DNA of 64,000 nucleotides from the NCBI GenBank assembly GCA_947497475.1, contig CANMGS010000002.1, forward strand, positions 806,001-870,000, in the 5' to 3' direction. The translations under genes were made by a program, and so were the position numbers. Positions 9,615-20,296 of this stretch are shown one piece after another. The notes beneath the pieces were generated by a model. It was not told the origin of the DNA and ran no database searches. It saw only the letters and a program-made list of their open reading frames with translations. The first letter of the stretch is position 1. The number at the start of each line of letters is the position of its first letter. The stretch is from an uncultured Amylibacter sp. Lineage in GTDB: Bacteria > Pseudomonadota > Alphaproteobacteria > Rhodobacterales > Rhodobacteraceae.

Positions 9615-9946
9615 CGTGGATGCTCTAGTGCAGATAAAGCTGGGCTAGAGGCAACCATCCACGCATTAAACCTCGGCTCTTCTTCGCGAATATCTTTGAT
9701 TGTTAAAAGCGCGAAAGCATCCCCATTTGGGTTACCTTGCGGGTAACGACATTCCTGAACGGTGATGGTTAAACGTTCATATGTGAGCATTTCACCAACA
9801 GTCGCATCAATATCTGTAACAGCACCGGTAAGTGTATCCAGCGCACGTAATTGAGCTACGTTGGCATTATCTGTTTTTACTTGGGTTTGCGCCCATGCTG
9901 TTCCAGCCAAACATACGCCTAGGAAAAAAACTATGGCGCGTTTCAT
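9572..9946 (-). CDS. DUF2155 domain-containing secreted protein
   Basis: A small periplasmic protein of the DUF2155 family, whose biochemical function is unknown. A signal peptide (KRAIVFFLGVCLAGTAWAQ) is followed by a globular domain with conserved features such as LTITVQECRYPQGNPNGDAFA and a late WLLRC. It is the last gene of a three-gene minus-strand set (NDUFA12-like, mlaD, DUF2155) and abuts mlaD by one base. This grouping is common in Rhodobacterales. Its 3' end overlaps the opposing aat by 43 bases. Confidence 0.85.
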   Translation of the reverse strand: MKRAIVFFLGVCLAGTAWAQTQVKTDNANVAQLRALDTLTGAVTDIDATVGEMLTYERLTITVQECRYPQGNPNGDAFALLTIKDIREEEPRFNAWMVASSPALSALEHPRYDVWLLRCKTSEG

Positions 9947-10392
9947 TATTCGCCACTTCCCGCAACAAATTTCATTAAAAGTGTCACAAGACTTACACTA
10001 CCTTGTGTATCTTCAATTTGGCCGCCGCGTTCCACCATAAATTCAGAACCACCAGGAATAATCTCGATGAAATTACCGCCCAATAAGCTTTCAGAAGCAA
10101 TTGATATTGATGAATCGTCTGGGATTTCAATACCTTCAATAACCGAAATCCCAAGTTCAGCACGGTATGTTGTGGGGTTTAATTCCATACTAGACACAGA
10201 GCCTATTTTCACGCCAGCCATACGCACATCTGTGCCAAGTGAAATGCCCTCAGCACTTCTAAAACTTGCATTCAATTCGTAATCATCTGTTGGACCAGAT
10301 ACACCAACTGCATTAGCTGCATATACTAAAAACCCAACGGCAGCAGCGACAACGACAGCACCAATAGTTGTTTCAATCAGGTTGTTTTTCAT
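9946..10392 (-). CDS. mlaD: MCE-domain phospholipid transport protein (MlaD type)
   Basis: The membrane-anchored substrate-binding subunit of the Mla system, which moves phospholipids between the outer and inner membranes. One N-terminal membrane helix (about residues 8-28) is followed by a single MCE domain (about residues 38-115) with the typical GLSLG-like stretch, here SAEGISLGTDVRMAGVKIG, and later SESLLGGNFIEIIPGG. At 148 residues it is a normal MlaD. The partner genes mlaE, mlaF, mlaC and mlaB are not next to it, as is usual in this order. Confidence 0.9.
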   Translation of the reverse strand: MKNNLIETTIGAVVVAAAVGFLVYAANAVGVSGPTDDYELNASFRSAEGISLGTDVRMAGVKIGSVSSMELNPTTYRAELGISVIEGIEIPDDSSISIASESLLGGNFIEIIPGGSEFMVERGGQIEDTQGSVSLVTLLMKFVAGSGE

Positions 10393-10404
10393 AATTTCAG
10401 GCCC

Positions 10405-10779
10405 TTATTCAGGTTGCCAAGCTTCGTAATCAGAACGGTCTGCGGGAGTTGCATTGCGCAAACTACCAGCAGGAGCATAAGCATTTACGGTCCCAGTCAG
10501 GTTTTCCTGATGTGGCTTTTCCCATGATTTATGTGCCAATGGTTTATCTGTCGGTGGTTGCTTATATGTATGGTGTAACCATCCATGCCAATCAGGGGAT
10601 ACACGACTTGCTTCAGCTTCCCCATTATAAATCACCCAACGGCGTTTACCGTCACGCGTTTCATAAAACACATTACCTTGTTCGTCTTCGCCAACACGTA
10701 CACCTTTTAACCAAGTGTGAATTTGTGTGTTCAACGTTTGACCATTCCACCATGTAAAAATGCGTTTTAGGAAGTCCAT
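10405..10779 (-). CDS. NDUFA12-family accessory subunit of NADH:ubiquinone oxidoreductase
   Basis: A homologue of the complex I accessory subunit NDUFA12 (B17.2), found in alphaproteobacteria and mitochondria. Visible family features are [14 protein letters not shown], a [19 protein letters not shown] stretch and the WHGWLHH segment. It probably helps assemble or stabilise complex I at the inner membrane. The start is uncertain: ATG 10779 gives the usual MDFLKRIF beginning, while in-frame codons at 10785 and 10791 add up to four residues. It is the first gene of the minus-strand set with mlaD and DUF2155. Confidence 0.88.
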   Translation of the reverse strand: MDFLKRIFTWWNGQTLNTQIHTWLKGVRVGEDEQGNVFYETRDGKRRWVIYNGEAEASRVSPDWHGWLHHTYKQPPTDKPLAHKSWEKPHQENLTGTVNAYAPAGSLRNATPADRSDYEAWQPE

Positions 10780-10843
10780 GCTCATCACCATATTATCAAG
10801 TTGCTTGATCTATGCCTAATTTTTCATAAAAGGTCTAGCAAGA

Positions 10844-12115
10844 TTAAGACGCAGATGCGCTTTCATCCGCCGTTTCCGCTTCGCCATAGACAATCAAAGG
10901 TTCACCTTCGCCACGTGCGGCCTCTTCATTCACGACAACTTCGCTCACATTTTCAAGGCTAGGCAGTTCAAACATCGTATTTAATAGAATTTCTTCCAGA
11001 ATAGAACGAAGACCACGTGCGCCTGTTTTACGTTCAATCGCACGCTGAGCAATTGTGCGTAAGGCTTCTTCTGTAAATGTCAGCTTTGCGTCTTCTAGTT
11101 CAAACAAGCGTTGGTATTGCTTGACCAATGCGTTCTTTGGTTCGGACAAGATCGTTACAAGTGCATCCTCATCCAAATCCGTCAAAGTTGCCAAAACAGG
11201 TAAACGACCTACAAATTCTGGGATCAAACCAAATTTTAACAAATCTTCTGGTTCAAGATCGGTGAAAACCTCACCAACACCACGATTGTCTTCTTCTTTA
11301 ACATCAGCGCCAAAGCCAATTGATGATCCTTTACCACGCTGGGCAATAATACGATCAAGACCCGCAAAAGCACCGCCACAGATGAACAGAATGTTCGTTG
11401 TATCCACTTGAAGGAATTCTTGCTGAGGATGCTTACGGCCACCTTGTGGCGGAACAGAAGCAACAGTACCTTCCATAATCTTTAGAAGCGCTTGTTGAAC
11501 GCCCTCTCCTGATACATCGCGTGTAATAGAAGGGTTATCTGATTTGCGCGTGATCTTATCGACTTCATCAATGTAAACGATGCCACGCTGTGCACGTTCC
11601 ACATTATATTCCGAAGCTTGTAGAAGTTTTAAGATGATGTTTTCAACATCCTCACCAACATAACCTGCTTCTGTCAAAGTCGTTGCATCCGCCATAGTGA
11701 ATGGAACATCCAAAATACGTGCCAATGTTTGAGCAAGTAGAGTTTTACCACAACCCGTTGGACCAATCAGCATAATATTAGATTTCGACAATTCTATTTC
11801 AGAATTGTTATCAGCATGGTTCAAACGTTTATAGTGATTGTGCACTGCCACAGATAACACACGTTTTGCCATATCTTGGCCAATCACGTAGTCATCAAGA
11901 ACACCACAAATTTCCGCAGGTGCTGGAACACCTTCCGATGTCTTTAATGTCGATGACTTTGCTTCTTCACGGATAATATCCATACAAAGTTCAACACATT
12001 CATCACAGATAAAAACAGTTGGGCCAGCAATTAGCTTACGTACTTCATGTTGGCTTTTGCCACAAAAAGAACAGTAAAGCGTGTTTTTTGACTCGCTGTT
12101 ATCTGAATCTGCCAT
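10844..12115 (-). CDS. clpX: ATP-dependent Clp protease ATP-binding subunit ClpX
   Basis: The AAA+ unfoldase that feeds substrates to ClpP. The N-terminal zinc finger is present (CSFCGK ... CDECVELC, residues 10-43), followed by Walker A GPTGCGKT, Walker [11 protein letters not shown], the pore motif YVGEDVE and the ClpP-contacting IGFGADVK loop. At 423 residues it has the normal length. It lies downstream of clpP on the same strand with a 146-base gap, so it may have its own promoter as well as readthrough. In alphaproteobacteria ClpXP controls cell-cycle regulators. Confidence 0.97.
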   Translation of the reverse strand: MADSDNSESKNTLYCSFCGKSQHEVRKLIAGPTVFICDECVELCMDIIREEAKSSTLKTSEGVPAPAEICGVLDDYVIGQDMAKRVLSVAVHNHYKRLNHADNNSEIELSKSNIMLIGPTGCGKTLLAQTLARILDVPFTMADATTLTEAGYVGEDVENIILKLLQASEYNVERAQRGIVYIDEVDKITRKSDNPSITRDVSGEGVQQALLKIMEGTVASVPPQGGRKHPQQEFLQVDTTNILFICGGAFAGLDRIIAQRGKGSSIGFGADVKEEDNRGVGEVFTDLEPEDLLKFGLIPEFVGRLPVLATLTDLDEDALVTILSEPKNALVKQYQRLFELEDAKLTFTEEALRTIAQRAIERKTGARGLRSILEEILLNTMFELPSLENVSEVVVNEEAARGEGEPLIVYGEAETADESASAS

Positions 12116-12261
12116 ACTTTAACTCCGCTTACATTCTTTTATGGTCGCCAAAACACTGGCTAAACCGCATTTCCCTTGACAGTATTGCAGTTTATGAGCC
12201 TGCACAATGCCGATATTATGTATTCCAGATCACTTAAGATCCGTTAAAATTCACAAAGCGA

Positions 12262-12891
12262 TTACTTTGCTTCTTCTTCAGAGCTGCGTTGTTGAACGAT
12301 TTCATCAATCAAACCCCAATCCTTTGCTTCTTCCGCTGTCATAAAGTTATCGCGATCCAACGCCTCTTCAACGTTTTTCAGTTTTTGACCACAATGTTTG
12401 ACATAAATCTTATTCAAGCGATCTTTCAGCTCTAGAATCTCTTTGGCGTGCAGCGCTATATCAGATGCTTGACCTTGGAAACCACCAGAAGGTTGGTGCA
12501 CCATCACTCTGGAATTTGGCAATGAGAAACGCATCCCCTCTTCACCTGCAGCTAATAACAATGACCCCATAGAGGCTGCTTGACCAATGCAAAGTGTCGA
12601 TACTTTTGGGCGGATGTATTGCATTGTATCGTAAATAGACAAACCAGATGTCACAACGCCACCTGGGCTATTAATATACATCGCAATGTCTTTTGTTGGA
12701 TTTTCCGCTTCTAAAAACAACAACTGCGCCACAATCAGCGTAGACATGCCGTCATGAACAGGACCCGATACGAAAATAATCCGCTCCTTAAGCATACGCG
12801 AGAAAATATCGTAAGCGCGTTCACCACGGGATGTTTGTTCAACAACCATTGGCACAAGGGTATTCATATATACGTCTAAAGGATCTCTCAT
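12262..12891 (-). CDS. clpP: ATP-dependent Clp protease proteolytic subunit ClpP
   Basis: A serine protease that forms the 14-subunit Clp chamber. The catalytic Ser is in [14 protein letters not shown], the His in [13 protein letters not shown] and the Asp in [16 protein letters not shown] 12891 ([14 protein letters not shown]) is chosen as start because AGGCGAG precedes it. The same frame is open for 36 more codons upstream, but that extension has no ClpP-like sequence. The product is 209 residues, the usual size. It is transcribed ahead of clpX. Confidence 0.96.
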   Translation of the reverse strand: MRDPLDVYMNTLVPMVVEQTSRGERAYDIFSRMLKERIIFVSGPVHDGMSTLIVAQLLFLEAENPTKDIAMYINSPGGVVTSGLSIYDTMQYIRPKVSTLCIGQAASMGSLLLAAGEEGMRFSLPNSRVMVHQPSGGFQGQASDIALHAKEILELKDRLNKIYVKHCGQKLKNVEEALDRDNFMTAEEAKDWGLIDEIVQQRSSEEEAK

Positions 12892-13175
12892 AGTCTCGCC
12901 TGTATTAAGTGTACTGCGCTTATCGCATCTAAATCTAACCAAAACATTAGTGCCGCGATCAAAGAGAGGCAAGAGCAGTTCAACCAAGTTTATCATCAAT
13001 GCTAAAATTAATTTATGAGCACTGTTAACCTATTTATCTCACAAATAATTGGTTGCAGATTTATCACGCAATAAATACGCACTAAATTATAACGTTAGGT
13101 CACATTTGACTGAACACAGTGTGATTAAATAGGGTGCAAACAGGGAAATGATTTATGATGAGGGAGCATCTTAAC

Positions 13176-14234
13176 ATGACACTAAAAAAAGTAGCCACTT
13201 CAGCAGCTATCCTGGCTGCAGGCACAAGCACAGCGTTTGCTGGCGGTCTTGACCGTTCAACATTTAGCTCAGCCATTCTTTTCGAAGAAGGTAACTATGC
13301 TGAAGTTGCATATGCTGTTACAACACCTAAAATTTCATCTGAGCAACTAGGGCCATTTGGTCCATCCGAAATTGCACAAAGCTTTAACACTGTTAAACTA
13401 GGCTTCAAGGCCGATATAGGCAAAAAGTTTGCAGTTGCAATTACATACAACAACCAACCAGTTGGCTCAGACATCAATTACTCAGGTACCCCATTAGGTA
13501 TCGCTACATCTAACTTGTCAGCAAATGTTCAAGCAGTGGCACTGAGTTTGCTTGGTAGATATAAGGCAACTGATAACTTCAGCGTTTACGGTGGCGTTAA
13601 CTACCAAACAGTTTCAGCAACTGCAAATATTGTCGCCGCAGGCTTAGCAACAAGTAACTTTGCATCAGAAAGCGAAGTTGGTTACATAATTGGTGCCGCA
13701 TATGAAAAGCCTGAAATCGCTTTGCGTGTGGCATTAACATATGAATCTGAAATCGATTATGAACTCAATACAACTGGCGGCGCAAGTACTGGCATTACAA
13801 CAGCAGCTACACCTGAAGCATGGACATTAGAGTTTCAAACAGGCGTAGCACCTAAAACATTGGTTTTCGGTAAAATCAGACATGCAGCTTGGGGAGATGC
13901 AAACATTATATCTCCAGCAGGTGTCGCTCTGACAGAATTTGAAGACACTACAGCTTACACACTGGGTGTAGGCCGTAAATTTACAGATAATGTATCTGGC
14001 TCATTCTCATTGTTCTATGAAGCAGCAGACGGCGGTACAAGCAGTGAGCTTGCTCCAACAGATGGTATTTTTGGCGGTACAATTGGCGTTTCTGTGAAAA
14101 TGGGTAAAGGTTTCAAAGTTTCAGGCGGTATTAGCCATTCAAACCGCGGTGATACAGTAGGAACAAATACTGGTGCTGTATTTTCAAACAACACTGTAAC
14201 AACTGTTGGCGTAAAACTATCTAAGAACTTCTAA
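13176..14234 (+). CDS. FadL/OmpP1-type outer membrane transport protein
   Basis: A beta-barrel outer membrane protein of the FadL/TodX class, which takes up long-chain fatty acids or other hydrophobic compounds. A signal peptide (MTLKKVATSAAILAAG, ending AFAGG) is followed by alternating amphipathic strands and a terminal Phe (KLSKNF) as expected for barrel insertion. At about 352 residues it is shorter than E. coli FadL, as many alphaproteobacterial relatives are. ATG 13176 begins the signal peptide properly; an ATG at 13155 adds MMREHLN. It is monocistronic and ends at a strong terminator. Confidence 0.82.
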   Translation: MTLKKVATSAAILAAGTSTAFAGGLDRSTFSSAILFEEGNYAEVAYAVTTPKISSEQLGPFGPSEIAQSFNTVKLGFKADIGKKFAVAITYNNQPVGSDINYSGTPLGIATSNLSANVQAVALSLLGRYKATDNFSVYGGVNYQTVSATANIVAAGLATSNFASESEVGYIIGAAYEKPEIALRVALTYESEIDYELNTTGGASTGITTAATPEAWTLEFQTGVAPKTLVFGKIRHAAWGDANIISPAGVALTEFEDTTAYTLGVGRKFTDNVSGSFSLFYEAADGGTSSELAPTDGIFGGTIGVSVKMGKGFKVSGGISHSNRGDTVGTNTGAVFSNNTVTTVGVKLSKNF

Positions 14235-14257
14235 GAAATTTTAAGACTACAAACTTT

Positions 14258-14285
14258 AAGGCCGCCTTTTTAGGCGGCCTTTTTT
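14258..14285 (+). terminator. Strong rho-independent terminator after the FadL-type gene
   Basis: AAGGCCGCC at 14258-14266 pairs perfectly with GGCGGCCTT at 14273-14281 across a six-base loop, followed by a T-run. It lies 23 bases after the stop codon. Confidence 0.92.
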
Positions 14286-14303
14286 GTGGGCATATAAAAC
14301 GGT

Positions 14304-14337
14304 ATAAAAAAAGAGCACCTAAAAGGCACTCTTTTCA
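14304..14337 (-). terminator. Rho-independent terminator after tig
   Basis: Read on the minus strand, AAAAGAGTGCC pairs with GGTGCTCTTTT and is followed by more Ts. Two of the pairs are G-U wobbles that only form in the minus-strand RNA; in plus-strand RNA they would be A-C mismatches. This fixes the direction and assigns the terminator to tig. Confidence 0.78.
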
Positions 14338-14356
14338 ATTTAGTTAAGTGAAAGAC

Positions 14357-15688
14357 TTATTTATCTTCTAATGCCTCAACAGCTTTTTGAAGATCATCTT
14401 TAGAGATTGATTTCTCTGTCACATTTGCTTGTTCCATGATGTGATCTACAACCTTATCTTCAAAGATTGGCGCACGAAGTTGCTGCAGCGCTTGCTCATT
14501 TTTCTGAATGAATTCAAAGAATTGCTTCTCTTGACCAGGGTACTGAGATGCTTGCTGCATTACAGCTTGCTGCATTTCCGCGTCTGTTACTGTGATCTCT
14601 TTTACAGAGCCAACTTCAGCCAACAACAAGCCTAAGCGCACACGGCGTACAGCAAGTTCTTTATGCTCATCTGTTGCTTCGATCTCTGGGTGATCGTGGC
14701 CCTGTACGTCAGGGTTTTCTTCATGCCACAACTGGTGTGCAATTTGATTTGCTTCTGCATCAACCATGCTTGGCGGCAGATCAAAATCAACCAACTTGTC
14801 CAAACCGTCCATCAAGTCACGCTTTGTCACCATACGTGCAGCACCTGCATATTCAGCTTCCAAACGCTCAGTGATTTGCTTTTTCAAATCGTCCAATGAT
14901 TCAGCGCCGAATTTCGTTGCCAACTCATCATTGATTTCAGCAGCAACAGCGCCCTGCACTGCATTCACTTTGCATTCAAACACAGCATCTTTGCCTGCTA
15001 GGTTTGGTGCGCCGTATTCATCAGGGAATTTCACGTTAACTTCAACGTCGTCACCAGCTTTAGCGCCAACCAACTGATCTTCGAAACCAGGGATAAAGCT
15101 GTTTGAACCAAGAACCAAAGGGTAATCATCAGCTTGACCACCATCAAAAGCTTCGCCGTCTACTTTACCTAAGAAGTTAATCACAACTTGGTCGCCGTCT
15201 TTTGCTTTAGAACCTTTTTTCTTGTCTTCGTAGTTTGTTGCAGTACCAGCCAAGTTCGCCAAAGCTTCGTCAACGTCAGCGTCTTCAACAGCTACAACCA
15301 ATTTTTCCAATTTCAATTTAGAAAAATCAGTTTCTGGGATCGGAGGAAGACATTCATAAGACAATGATACTTCAACATCATCGCCCTCTTTCCAATCTTG
15401 GTTTGTCATTTGGATGTCAGGTTGCGCAGCAGGTTTATCGCCAGATGTTTCGAAGTGATTTTTCATCGCTTCGTCAACGCTTTCTTGCATCGCTTCGCCC
15501 AATACAGATTGACCGAATTGCTTTTTCAGCATTGCCATTGGCACTTTGCCTTTGCGGAAACCTTTGATTTCTACGTTTGGCTGTGCTTCCAAAAGCTTTG
15601 CATTCACTTTTTCGTCCAGCTCAGCGGCTGTCACTGTGATCGCATATCCGCGCTTTAAGCCTTCATTTACGGTTTCTGATACCTGCAT
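14357..15688 (-). CDS. tig: Trigger factor, ribosome-associated chaperone and prolyl isomerase
   Basis: Binds near the ribosome exit tunnel and helps nascent chains fold. The N-terminal ribosome-docking signature GFRKGKVP is at about residues 43-50. An FKBP-type isomerase domain (about residues 155-245, [20 protein letters not shown]) and a long helical C-terminal domain follow. At 443 residues it has the normal length. It stands alone on the minus strand and ends at the terminator at 14304-14337. In many bacteria tig sits just before clpP; here it is a few genes away, with the FadL-type gene between. Confidence 0.97.
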   Translation of the reverse strand: MQVSETVNEGLKRGYAITVTAAELDEKVNAKLLEAQPNVEIKGFRKGKVPMAMLKKQFGQSVLGEAMQESVDEAMKNHFETSGDKPAAQPDIQMTNQDWKEGDDVEVSLSYECLPPIPETDFSKLKLEKLVVAVEDADVDEALANLAGTATNYEDKKKGSKAKDGDQVVINFLGKVDGEAFDGGQADDYPLVLGSNSFIPGFEDQLVGAKAGDDVEVNVKFPDEYGAPNLAGKDAVFECKVNAVQGAVAAEINDELATKFGAESLDDLKKQITERLEAEYAGAARMVTKRDLMDGLDKLVDFDLPPSMVDAEANQIAHQLWHEENPDVQGHDHPEIEATDEHKELAVRRVRLGLLLAEVGSVKEITVTDAEMQQAVMQQASQYPGQEKQFFEFIQKNEQALQQLRAPIFEDKVVDHIMEQANVTEKSISKDDLQKAVEALEDK

Positions 15689-15837
15689 TATGGCGTCCTT
15701 TTAAGTTTCAGGGGTGCAGGCATAGGCATACACCCACATACATGGGTAAAATCTGGTGCCCTTTTATGGGTGCTTTAGGGGGTATGCAAGGGCGTTTTAA
15801 CCATAGTACGCAACAGTTTCATGTATATTGTACAAAT

Positions 15838-16362
15838 CTATATTCTTGTACCTTTAACCCAAATCCGCATCTTGGTTTTATCCACGGTAAATTCAGGGTC
15901 ATTGATGTGTTCGTCATAAAACGTCGCATAGGCTTTCTTCGTTTCACGCGCCTGTGCCTCATACCACGGTGGATTATGCCCAATCCGTAGCTTTACAGCC
16001 TCTAATGCATCGCCAGAATATGAAATTGGTTGCACGGCCAGCTTGCGCGCCAATTCTAGATCACCATTACGCACCGAACGCGCAAATTGCATTTGAGGTT
16101 CTGCGAAACCCTCACCCAAATGGATACGTTGTGTAACCAATAGCCAAAACAGATGATCTGCATGTAACTTTAAGGCATCCAAACCACCATCCGACAAAAG
16201 CCGCTGCCCTAAGCAATGCACTATCAATTCATAATTGCTTTCGGGGCGGAATTCACCGATTTGAGCCAGATATGATCTTTTATTAACAGGGATATAGCCA
16301 TCGCGCTTAATCAACATGATGCGCGTACGGTTCAAAAACCATTGCATCAAACCATTTGCCAT
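15838..16362 (-). CDS. Protein of unknown function, about 174 residues
   Basis: I do not recognise a named family. The start at ATG 16362 has a strong GGGAGG five bases upstream; a GTG at 16368 would overlap that site. The protein has no signal peptide or membrane segment and looks cytoplasmic. It is mixed alpha/beta by eye, with QFARSVRNGDLELARKLAV and a tail rich in charged residues (DPEFTVDKTKMRIWVKGTRI). It lies between tig and tRNA-Leu, separated from tig by 149 bases, so it probably has its own transcript. Coding is supported by the ribosome-binding site and the open length. Confidence 0.7.
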   Translation of the reverse strand: MANGLMQWFLNRTRIMLIKRDGYIPVNKRSYLAQIGEFRPESNYELIVHCLGQRLLSDGGLDALKLHADHLFWLLVTQRIHLGEGFAEPQMQFARSVRNGDLELARKLAVQPISYSGDALEAVKLRIGHNPPWYEAQARETKKAYATFYDEHINDPEFTVDKTKMRIWVKGTRI

Positions 16363-16444
16363 AACCACCTCCCATAAAACCTAATCTTATCACCCTAAGC
16401 ATGTTCATACAGGATTTCTCTATTTGATCATATTCTTTGGAAAA

Positions 16445-16529
16445 TGGTACGGGTGAGAGGACTTGAACCTCCACGCCTCTCGGCGCCAGAACCTAAATCT
16501 GGTGCGTCTACCAATTCCGCCACACCCGC
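16445..16529 (-). tRNA. tRNA-Leu (anticodon UAG)
   Basis: The minus-strand sequence folds as a class II tRNA with a long variable arm (GCGCCGAGAGGCGT). The anticodon stem CCAGA/TCTGG closes loop TTTAGGT, giving anticodon TAG. The T-loop is TTCAAGT, and the 3' end, including an encoded CCA, is ACCCGTACCA. The acceptor stem GCGGGTG/CACCCGT has a G1-U72 wobble instead of the usual G-C. Length including CCA is 85 bases. Confidence 0.97.
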
Positions 16530-16648
16530 ACATTATTTCGAACAATCGGTTACATTGCTCGAATGAGGTGCCTTCTAGCCTAACTCTTTTCCATTGGCGA
16601 GAGGAAAAGTTACTTTTTTAGAATATTTTTTAAATGCAACAAAACAGG

Positions 16649-16668
16649 TTTAATTCAGAGGAATTAAA
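16649..16668 (-). terminator. AT-rich hairpin just after nnr, possible weak terminator
   Basis: TTTAATTC (16649-16656) and GAATTAAA (16661-16668) form a perfect 8-bp stem with a four-base loop, four bases beyond the nnr stop. The following minus-strand sequence has CCTGTTTTGTTG rather than a clean T-run, so this is at best a weak terminator. Confidence 0.3.
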
Positions 16669-16672
16669 GCCT

Positions 16673-18286
16673 TTATAGACCCAATTTTCGAAAAACCAGT
16701 GGCAACTGCTCTGGAATATCTTCTGCAATCAACCCGGGCCCAAATTGCAATGCGCATTCCACATGCAACCATGCCGCAGTTTCGGCTGCTTGCATCGGCG
16801 CAAATCCTCGCGCTAGCAAGCCTGTTACAAAGCCAGCCAAGACATCCCCAGATCCAGCCGTCGCCAACCACGGTGCAGATCGTTTATAGTGGGCTGAATT
16901 TATAGAACAGCTTCCGTCAGGGGCGGCAATCACAGTATCTGGTCCCTTGAACAAAACAACGCACCCTGCCCGTTTTGCAGCCGCTCTTGTAGCATCCACC
17001 TTAGAATAAACGGGTCCTTTGGTCGGTTTTGCACTTAACTTTTCTGAAATGTCTGGGAATAGACGTGCGAATTCTCCTCCATGTGGAGTAAGCACACATT
17101 TTTCATGAAGAAGGTCGAATAAGACTTTGTCTTTACTTATTAAAGTTAACGCATCAGCATCTATAGTAGTGGTGCGTTGGGATTGTAGAACCGCTTTCAA
17201 TAATTCAGCCTGATCCCGTTCAAGCCCTAAAGCAGGTCCAATACATACCGCATTGATCCGCCCATCCGATGCAATGTTATCCGTATAATCTTCTGCATCA
17301 GACACTTCGGCCAGCATAATGGCATTCAAGTGTGCTGCATGTTCATTCATTGCCGAAAGGGCAGCTCCTATCGTGACAAGCCCTGCCCCAATACGCAAAG
17401 CGCCTCGCGCGGCTAATCGTGCCGCTCCTGTTTTTGTAGAAGGCCCTGATATAACGTAAGCATGACCATGCGAATATTTATGCTGATGCAATGTTTTTTG
17501 CAGTCCACCACCAACAAGGCCACGTGCATCAACGTCAATATCCCATGTCTCTAACAGATTTACTTGTGTGGCTTCATGACTTGGCAGGTTCAAATCAACG
17601 CAATGTATCTTATCGATATCATACAGACATTCCCCAAGGTATTGCCCGACTTTAAGTGACCCAAAGCTCACAACGATCCTACAAAAAAACCAATTCCCAC
17701 CAATCGGATAGCCAGAGTCAGCACACAACCCTGATGGAATATCGACTGCAATTCCGTTTTCATAACAATAATCCGACCACTCCCTTGATATTTCAAGAAG
17801 ATCGCCATCAAAACGTCGGCAAAGCCCTGTTCCAAACAAAGCGTCCACAAATATTGTGCTTTGCCCTCTTTCAATAGATGCATTTCCGTAAATATCTGTT
17901 CCTTCTTTCTCAACGGCTATATCCGTTTGTTTTTCAATAACGCCTTTCGTTAAAGCCTGTACGCTTCCTATATTTATCCATCGCTCGTAATTTACGCGCG
18001 CATCTGGGGGCAACTTTTCTGCATTCCCATATAGGAAAAGTTCAACTTCCCAACCCCATTCTGTCAACAAGCGCGCAACAACAAAACCATCACCGCCATT
18101 ATTTCCAGGCCCGCATAAAATAACCGCACGGTGGCATGTTTGCGCCATCTTTGGCCATTCTTCAAAAATAGCCTCAACAACACCACGCCCAGCACATTCC
18201 ATCAATTCCAATCCTGTGACCTCGCCACTATCAATCGCAGCTTGCTCAGTGGCGCGCATTTGTGCAGATGTTACCAGTTCAATCAT
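16673..18286 (-). CDS. nnr: Bifunctional NAD(P)H-hydrate epimerase / ADP-dependent NAD(P)H-hydrate dehydratase
   Basis: A metabolite-repair enzyme that restores damaged NAD(P)H hydrates. The N-terminal YjeF_N epimerase domain (about residues 1-210) shows VILCGPGNNGGDGFVVARLL and FVDALFGTGL. The C-terminal ribokinase-like dehydratase domain (about residues 240-537) shows VISGPSTKTGAARLAARGAL, LTPHGGEFARL and ATAGSGDVLAGFVTGLLARG. The 537-residue fusion is the standard bacterial form. It starts at ATG 18286 and is divergent from glnB, a neighbourhood often seen in Rhodobacterales. Confidence 0.95.
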   Translation of the reverse strand: MIELVTSAQMRATEQAAIDSGEVTGLELMECAGRGVVEAIFEEWPKMAQTCHRAVILCGPGNNGGDGFVVARLLTEWGWEVELFLYGNAEKLPPDARVNYERWINIGSVQALTKGVIEKQTDIAVEKEGTDIYGNASIERGQSTIFVDALFGTGLCRRFDGDLLEISREWSDYCYENGIAVDIPSGLCADSGYPIGGNWFFCRIVVSFGSLKVGQYLGECLYDIDKIHCVDLNLPSHEATQVNLLETWDIDVDARGLVGGGLQKTLHQHKYSHGHAYVISGPSTKTGAARLAARGALRIGAGLVTIGAALSAMNEHAAHLNAIMLAEVSDAEDYTDNIASDGRINAVCIGPALGLERDQAELLKAVLQSQRTTTIDADALTLISKDKVLFDLLHEKCVLTPHGGEFARLFPDISEKLSAKPTKGPVYSKVDATRAAAKRAGCVVLFKGPDTVIAAPDGSCSINSAHYKRSAPWLATAGSGDVLAGFVTGLLARGFAPMQAAETAAWLHVECALQFGPGLIAEDIPEQLPLVFRKLGL

Positions 18287-18404
18287 GTCGTCGGATTCTC
18301 GTTTGTTTAATTATTGTGCACATTGCCTATTTTTTAATCAAAACAGTTTGAATCGTCTGAATTAAAACGCAGGAAGTAAGACACTCAATTGCACAACAAC
18401 ATAA

Positions 18405-18797
<393 letters not shown>

Positions 18798-18837
18798 TAC
18801 ATCAACCCCGTAACCTTATCTCAGAGGGAATTTTAAA

Positions 18838-20244
18838 ATGAGTGCAAAAGACCTAGTCAAACGCATTGCGGATGAAGATATCCAATATGTAGACATCCGT
18901 TTCACAGACCCACGCGGCAAGCTGCAGCACGTGACTGTAATCAACGACGAAGTTGATGAAGACTTTCTAGAAGGCGGCTTTATGTTCGACGGCTCTTCTA
19001 TCGCTGGTTGGAAATCAATCGACGAGTCAGACATGAAATTGATTCCAGATTGCGACAGCGCATACATCGATCCGTTCTACGCTGAAAAAACAATCTGTGT
19101 ACACTGCCACGTTGTAGAACCAGACACTGGTGAAACATACGAGCGTTGCCCGCGTTCAACAGCTATGCGCGCTGAAAACTACTTGATCGCATCAGGTATC
19201 GGAGATCAGTCTTTCTGGGGCCCAGAAGCTGAATTCTTCTTGTTTGACGATGTTCGTTACTCAAACGCAATCAACAAAGTATCTTACGAAGTTGATGCAG
19301 CTGACGCGTCATGGAATACAGACGCTGAATTTGAAATGGGCAACATGGGTCACCGCCCAGGCGTTAAAGGTGGTTACTTCCCAGTAAACCCAACAGACGC
19401 TGCACAAGATCTACGTGGTGAAATGCTTTCAACAATGAAGCGTATCGGCATGAAAGTTGACAAACACCACCACGAAGTGGCGTCATGTCAGCACGAGCTT
19501 GGCCTAGTGTTTGGTCCTTTGACAAAACAAGCTGATGATTTGCAAAAATACAAATACATCATCCACAACGTTGCACACGCATACGGCAAATCTGCTACAT
19601 TCATGCCAAAACCAATCGCTGGCGATAACGGCACAGGTATGCACGTGAACATGTCAATCTGGAAAGATGGTAAACCATTGTTCGCAGGCGACAAATACGC
19701 TGACCTATCACAAGAAGCTCTATACTTCATCGGTGGTATCTTGAAGCACGCTAAAGCGTTGAATGCGATTACAAACCCATCAACAAACTCTTACAAGCGT
19801 TTGATCCCAGGTTTCGAAGCACCAGTTCTTCGCGCTTACTCTGCACGTAACCGTTCAGGTTGTGTACGTATTCCTTGGGCTGAATCACCAAAAGCAAAAC
19901 GCGTAGAAGCGCGTTTCCCTGATCCAGCAGCAAACCCATACTTGTGTTTCTCTGCATTGTTGATGGCTGGCCTTGACGGCATCAAAAACAAAATCGATCC
20001 AGGTGAAGCATCAGACAAAGACTTGTACGATCTACCAGCAGAAGAGTTGGCAGCAATCCCAACTGTTTGTGGTTCTCTTCGTGAAGCTTTGGAAGAGCTT
20101 GAAGCAGACATGGACTTCTTATTGGCTGGCGACGTGTTCACTAAGTCACAATTGGATGGTTACATTGAGTTGAAAATGGAAGAAGTGCACGCATACGAGC
20201 ACACTCCACACCCAATGGAATTCCAAATGTACTACAGCTGCTAA
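18838..20244 (+). CDS. glnA: Type I glutamine synthetase
   Basis: Makes glutamine from glutamate and ammonia using ATP. At 468 residues it is a GSI-beta type enzyme. Signatures are FDGSSIAGW, the metal-site [38 protein letters not shown] and NRSGCVRIP. The adenylylation loop [11 protein letters not shown] carries the Tyr modified by GlnE. It follows glnB with an AGAGGGAA ribosome site and ends at a strong terminator. Activity should be controlled by P-II/GlnE adenylylation. Confidence 0.98.
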   Translation: MSAKDLVKRIADEDIQYVDIRFTDPRGKLQHVTVINDEVDEDFLEGGFMFDGSSIAGWKSIDESDMKLIPDCDSAYIDPFYAEKTICVHCHVVEPDTGETYERCPRSTAMRAENYLIASGIGDQSFWGPEAEFFLFDDVRYSNAINKVSYEVDAADASWNTDAEFEMGNMGHRPGVKGGYFPVNPTDAAQDLRGEMLSTMKRIGMKVDKHHHEVASCQHELGLVFGPLTKQADDLQKYKYIIHNVAHAYGKSATFMPKPIAGDNGTGMHVNMSIWKDGKPLFAGDKYADLSQEALYFIGGILKHAKALNAITNPSTNSYKRLIPGFEAPVLRAYSARNRSGCVRIPWAESPKAKRVEARFPDPAANPYLCFSALLMAGLDGIKNKIDPGEASDKDLYDLPAEELAAIPTVCGSLREALEELEADMDFLLAGDVFTKSQLDGYIELKMEEVHAYEHTPHPMEFQMYYSC

Positions 20245-20266
20245 TAGCGTTTACATTGATAAATTT

Positions 20267-20296
20267 AAGGCCTCCGATTTTCGGGGGCCTTTTTTA
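20267..20296 (+). terminator. Rho-independent terminator of glnBA
   Basis: AAGGCCTCCG pairs with CGGGGGCCTT across an ATTTT loop, followed by Ts. One U-G pair fits plus-strand RNA. It runs up to the stop of the opposing methyltransferase gene at 20297. Confidence 0.9.
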
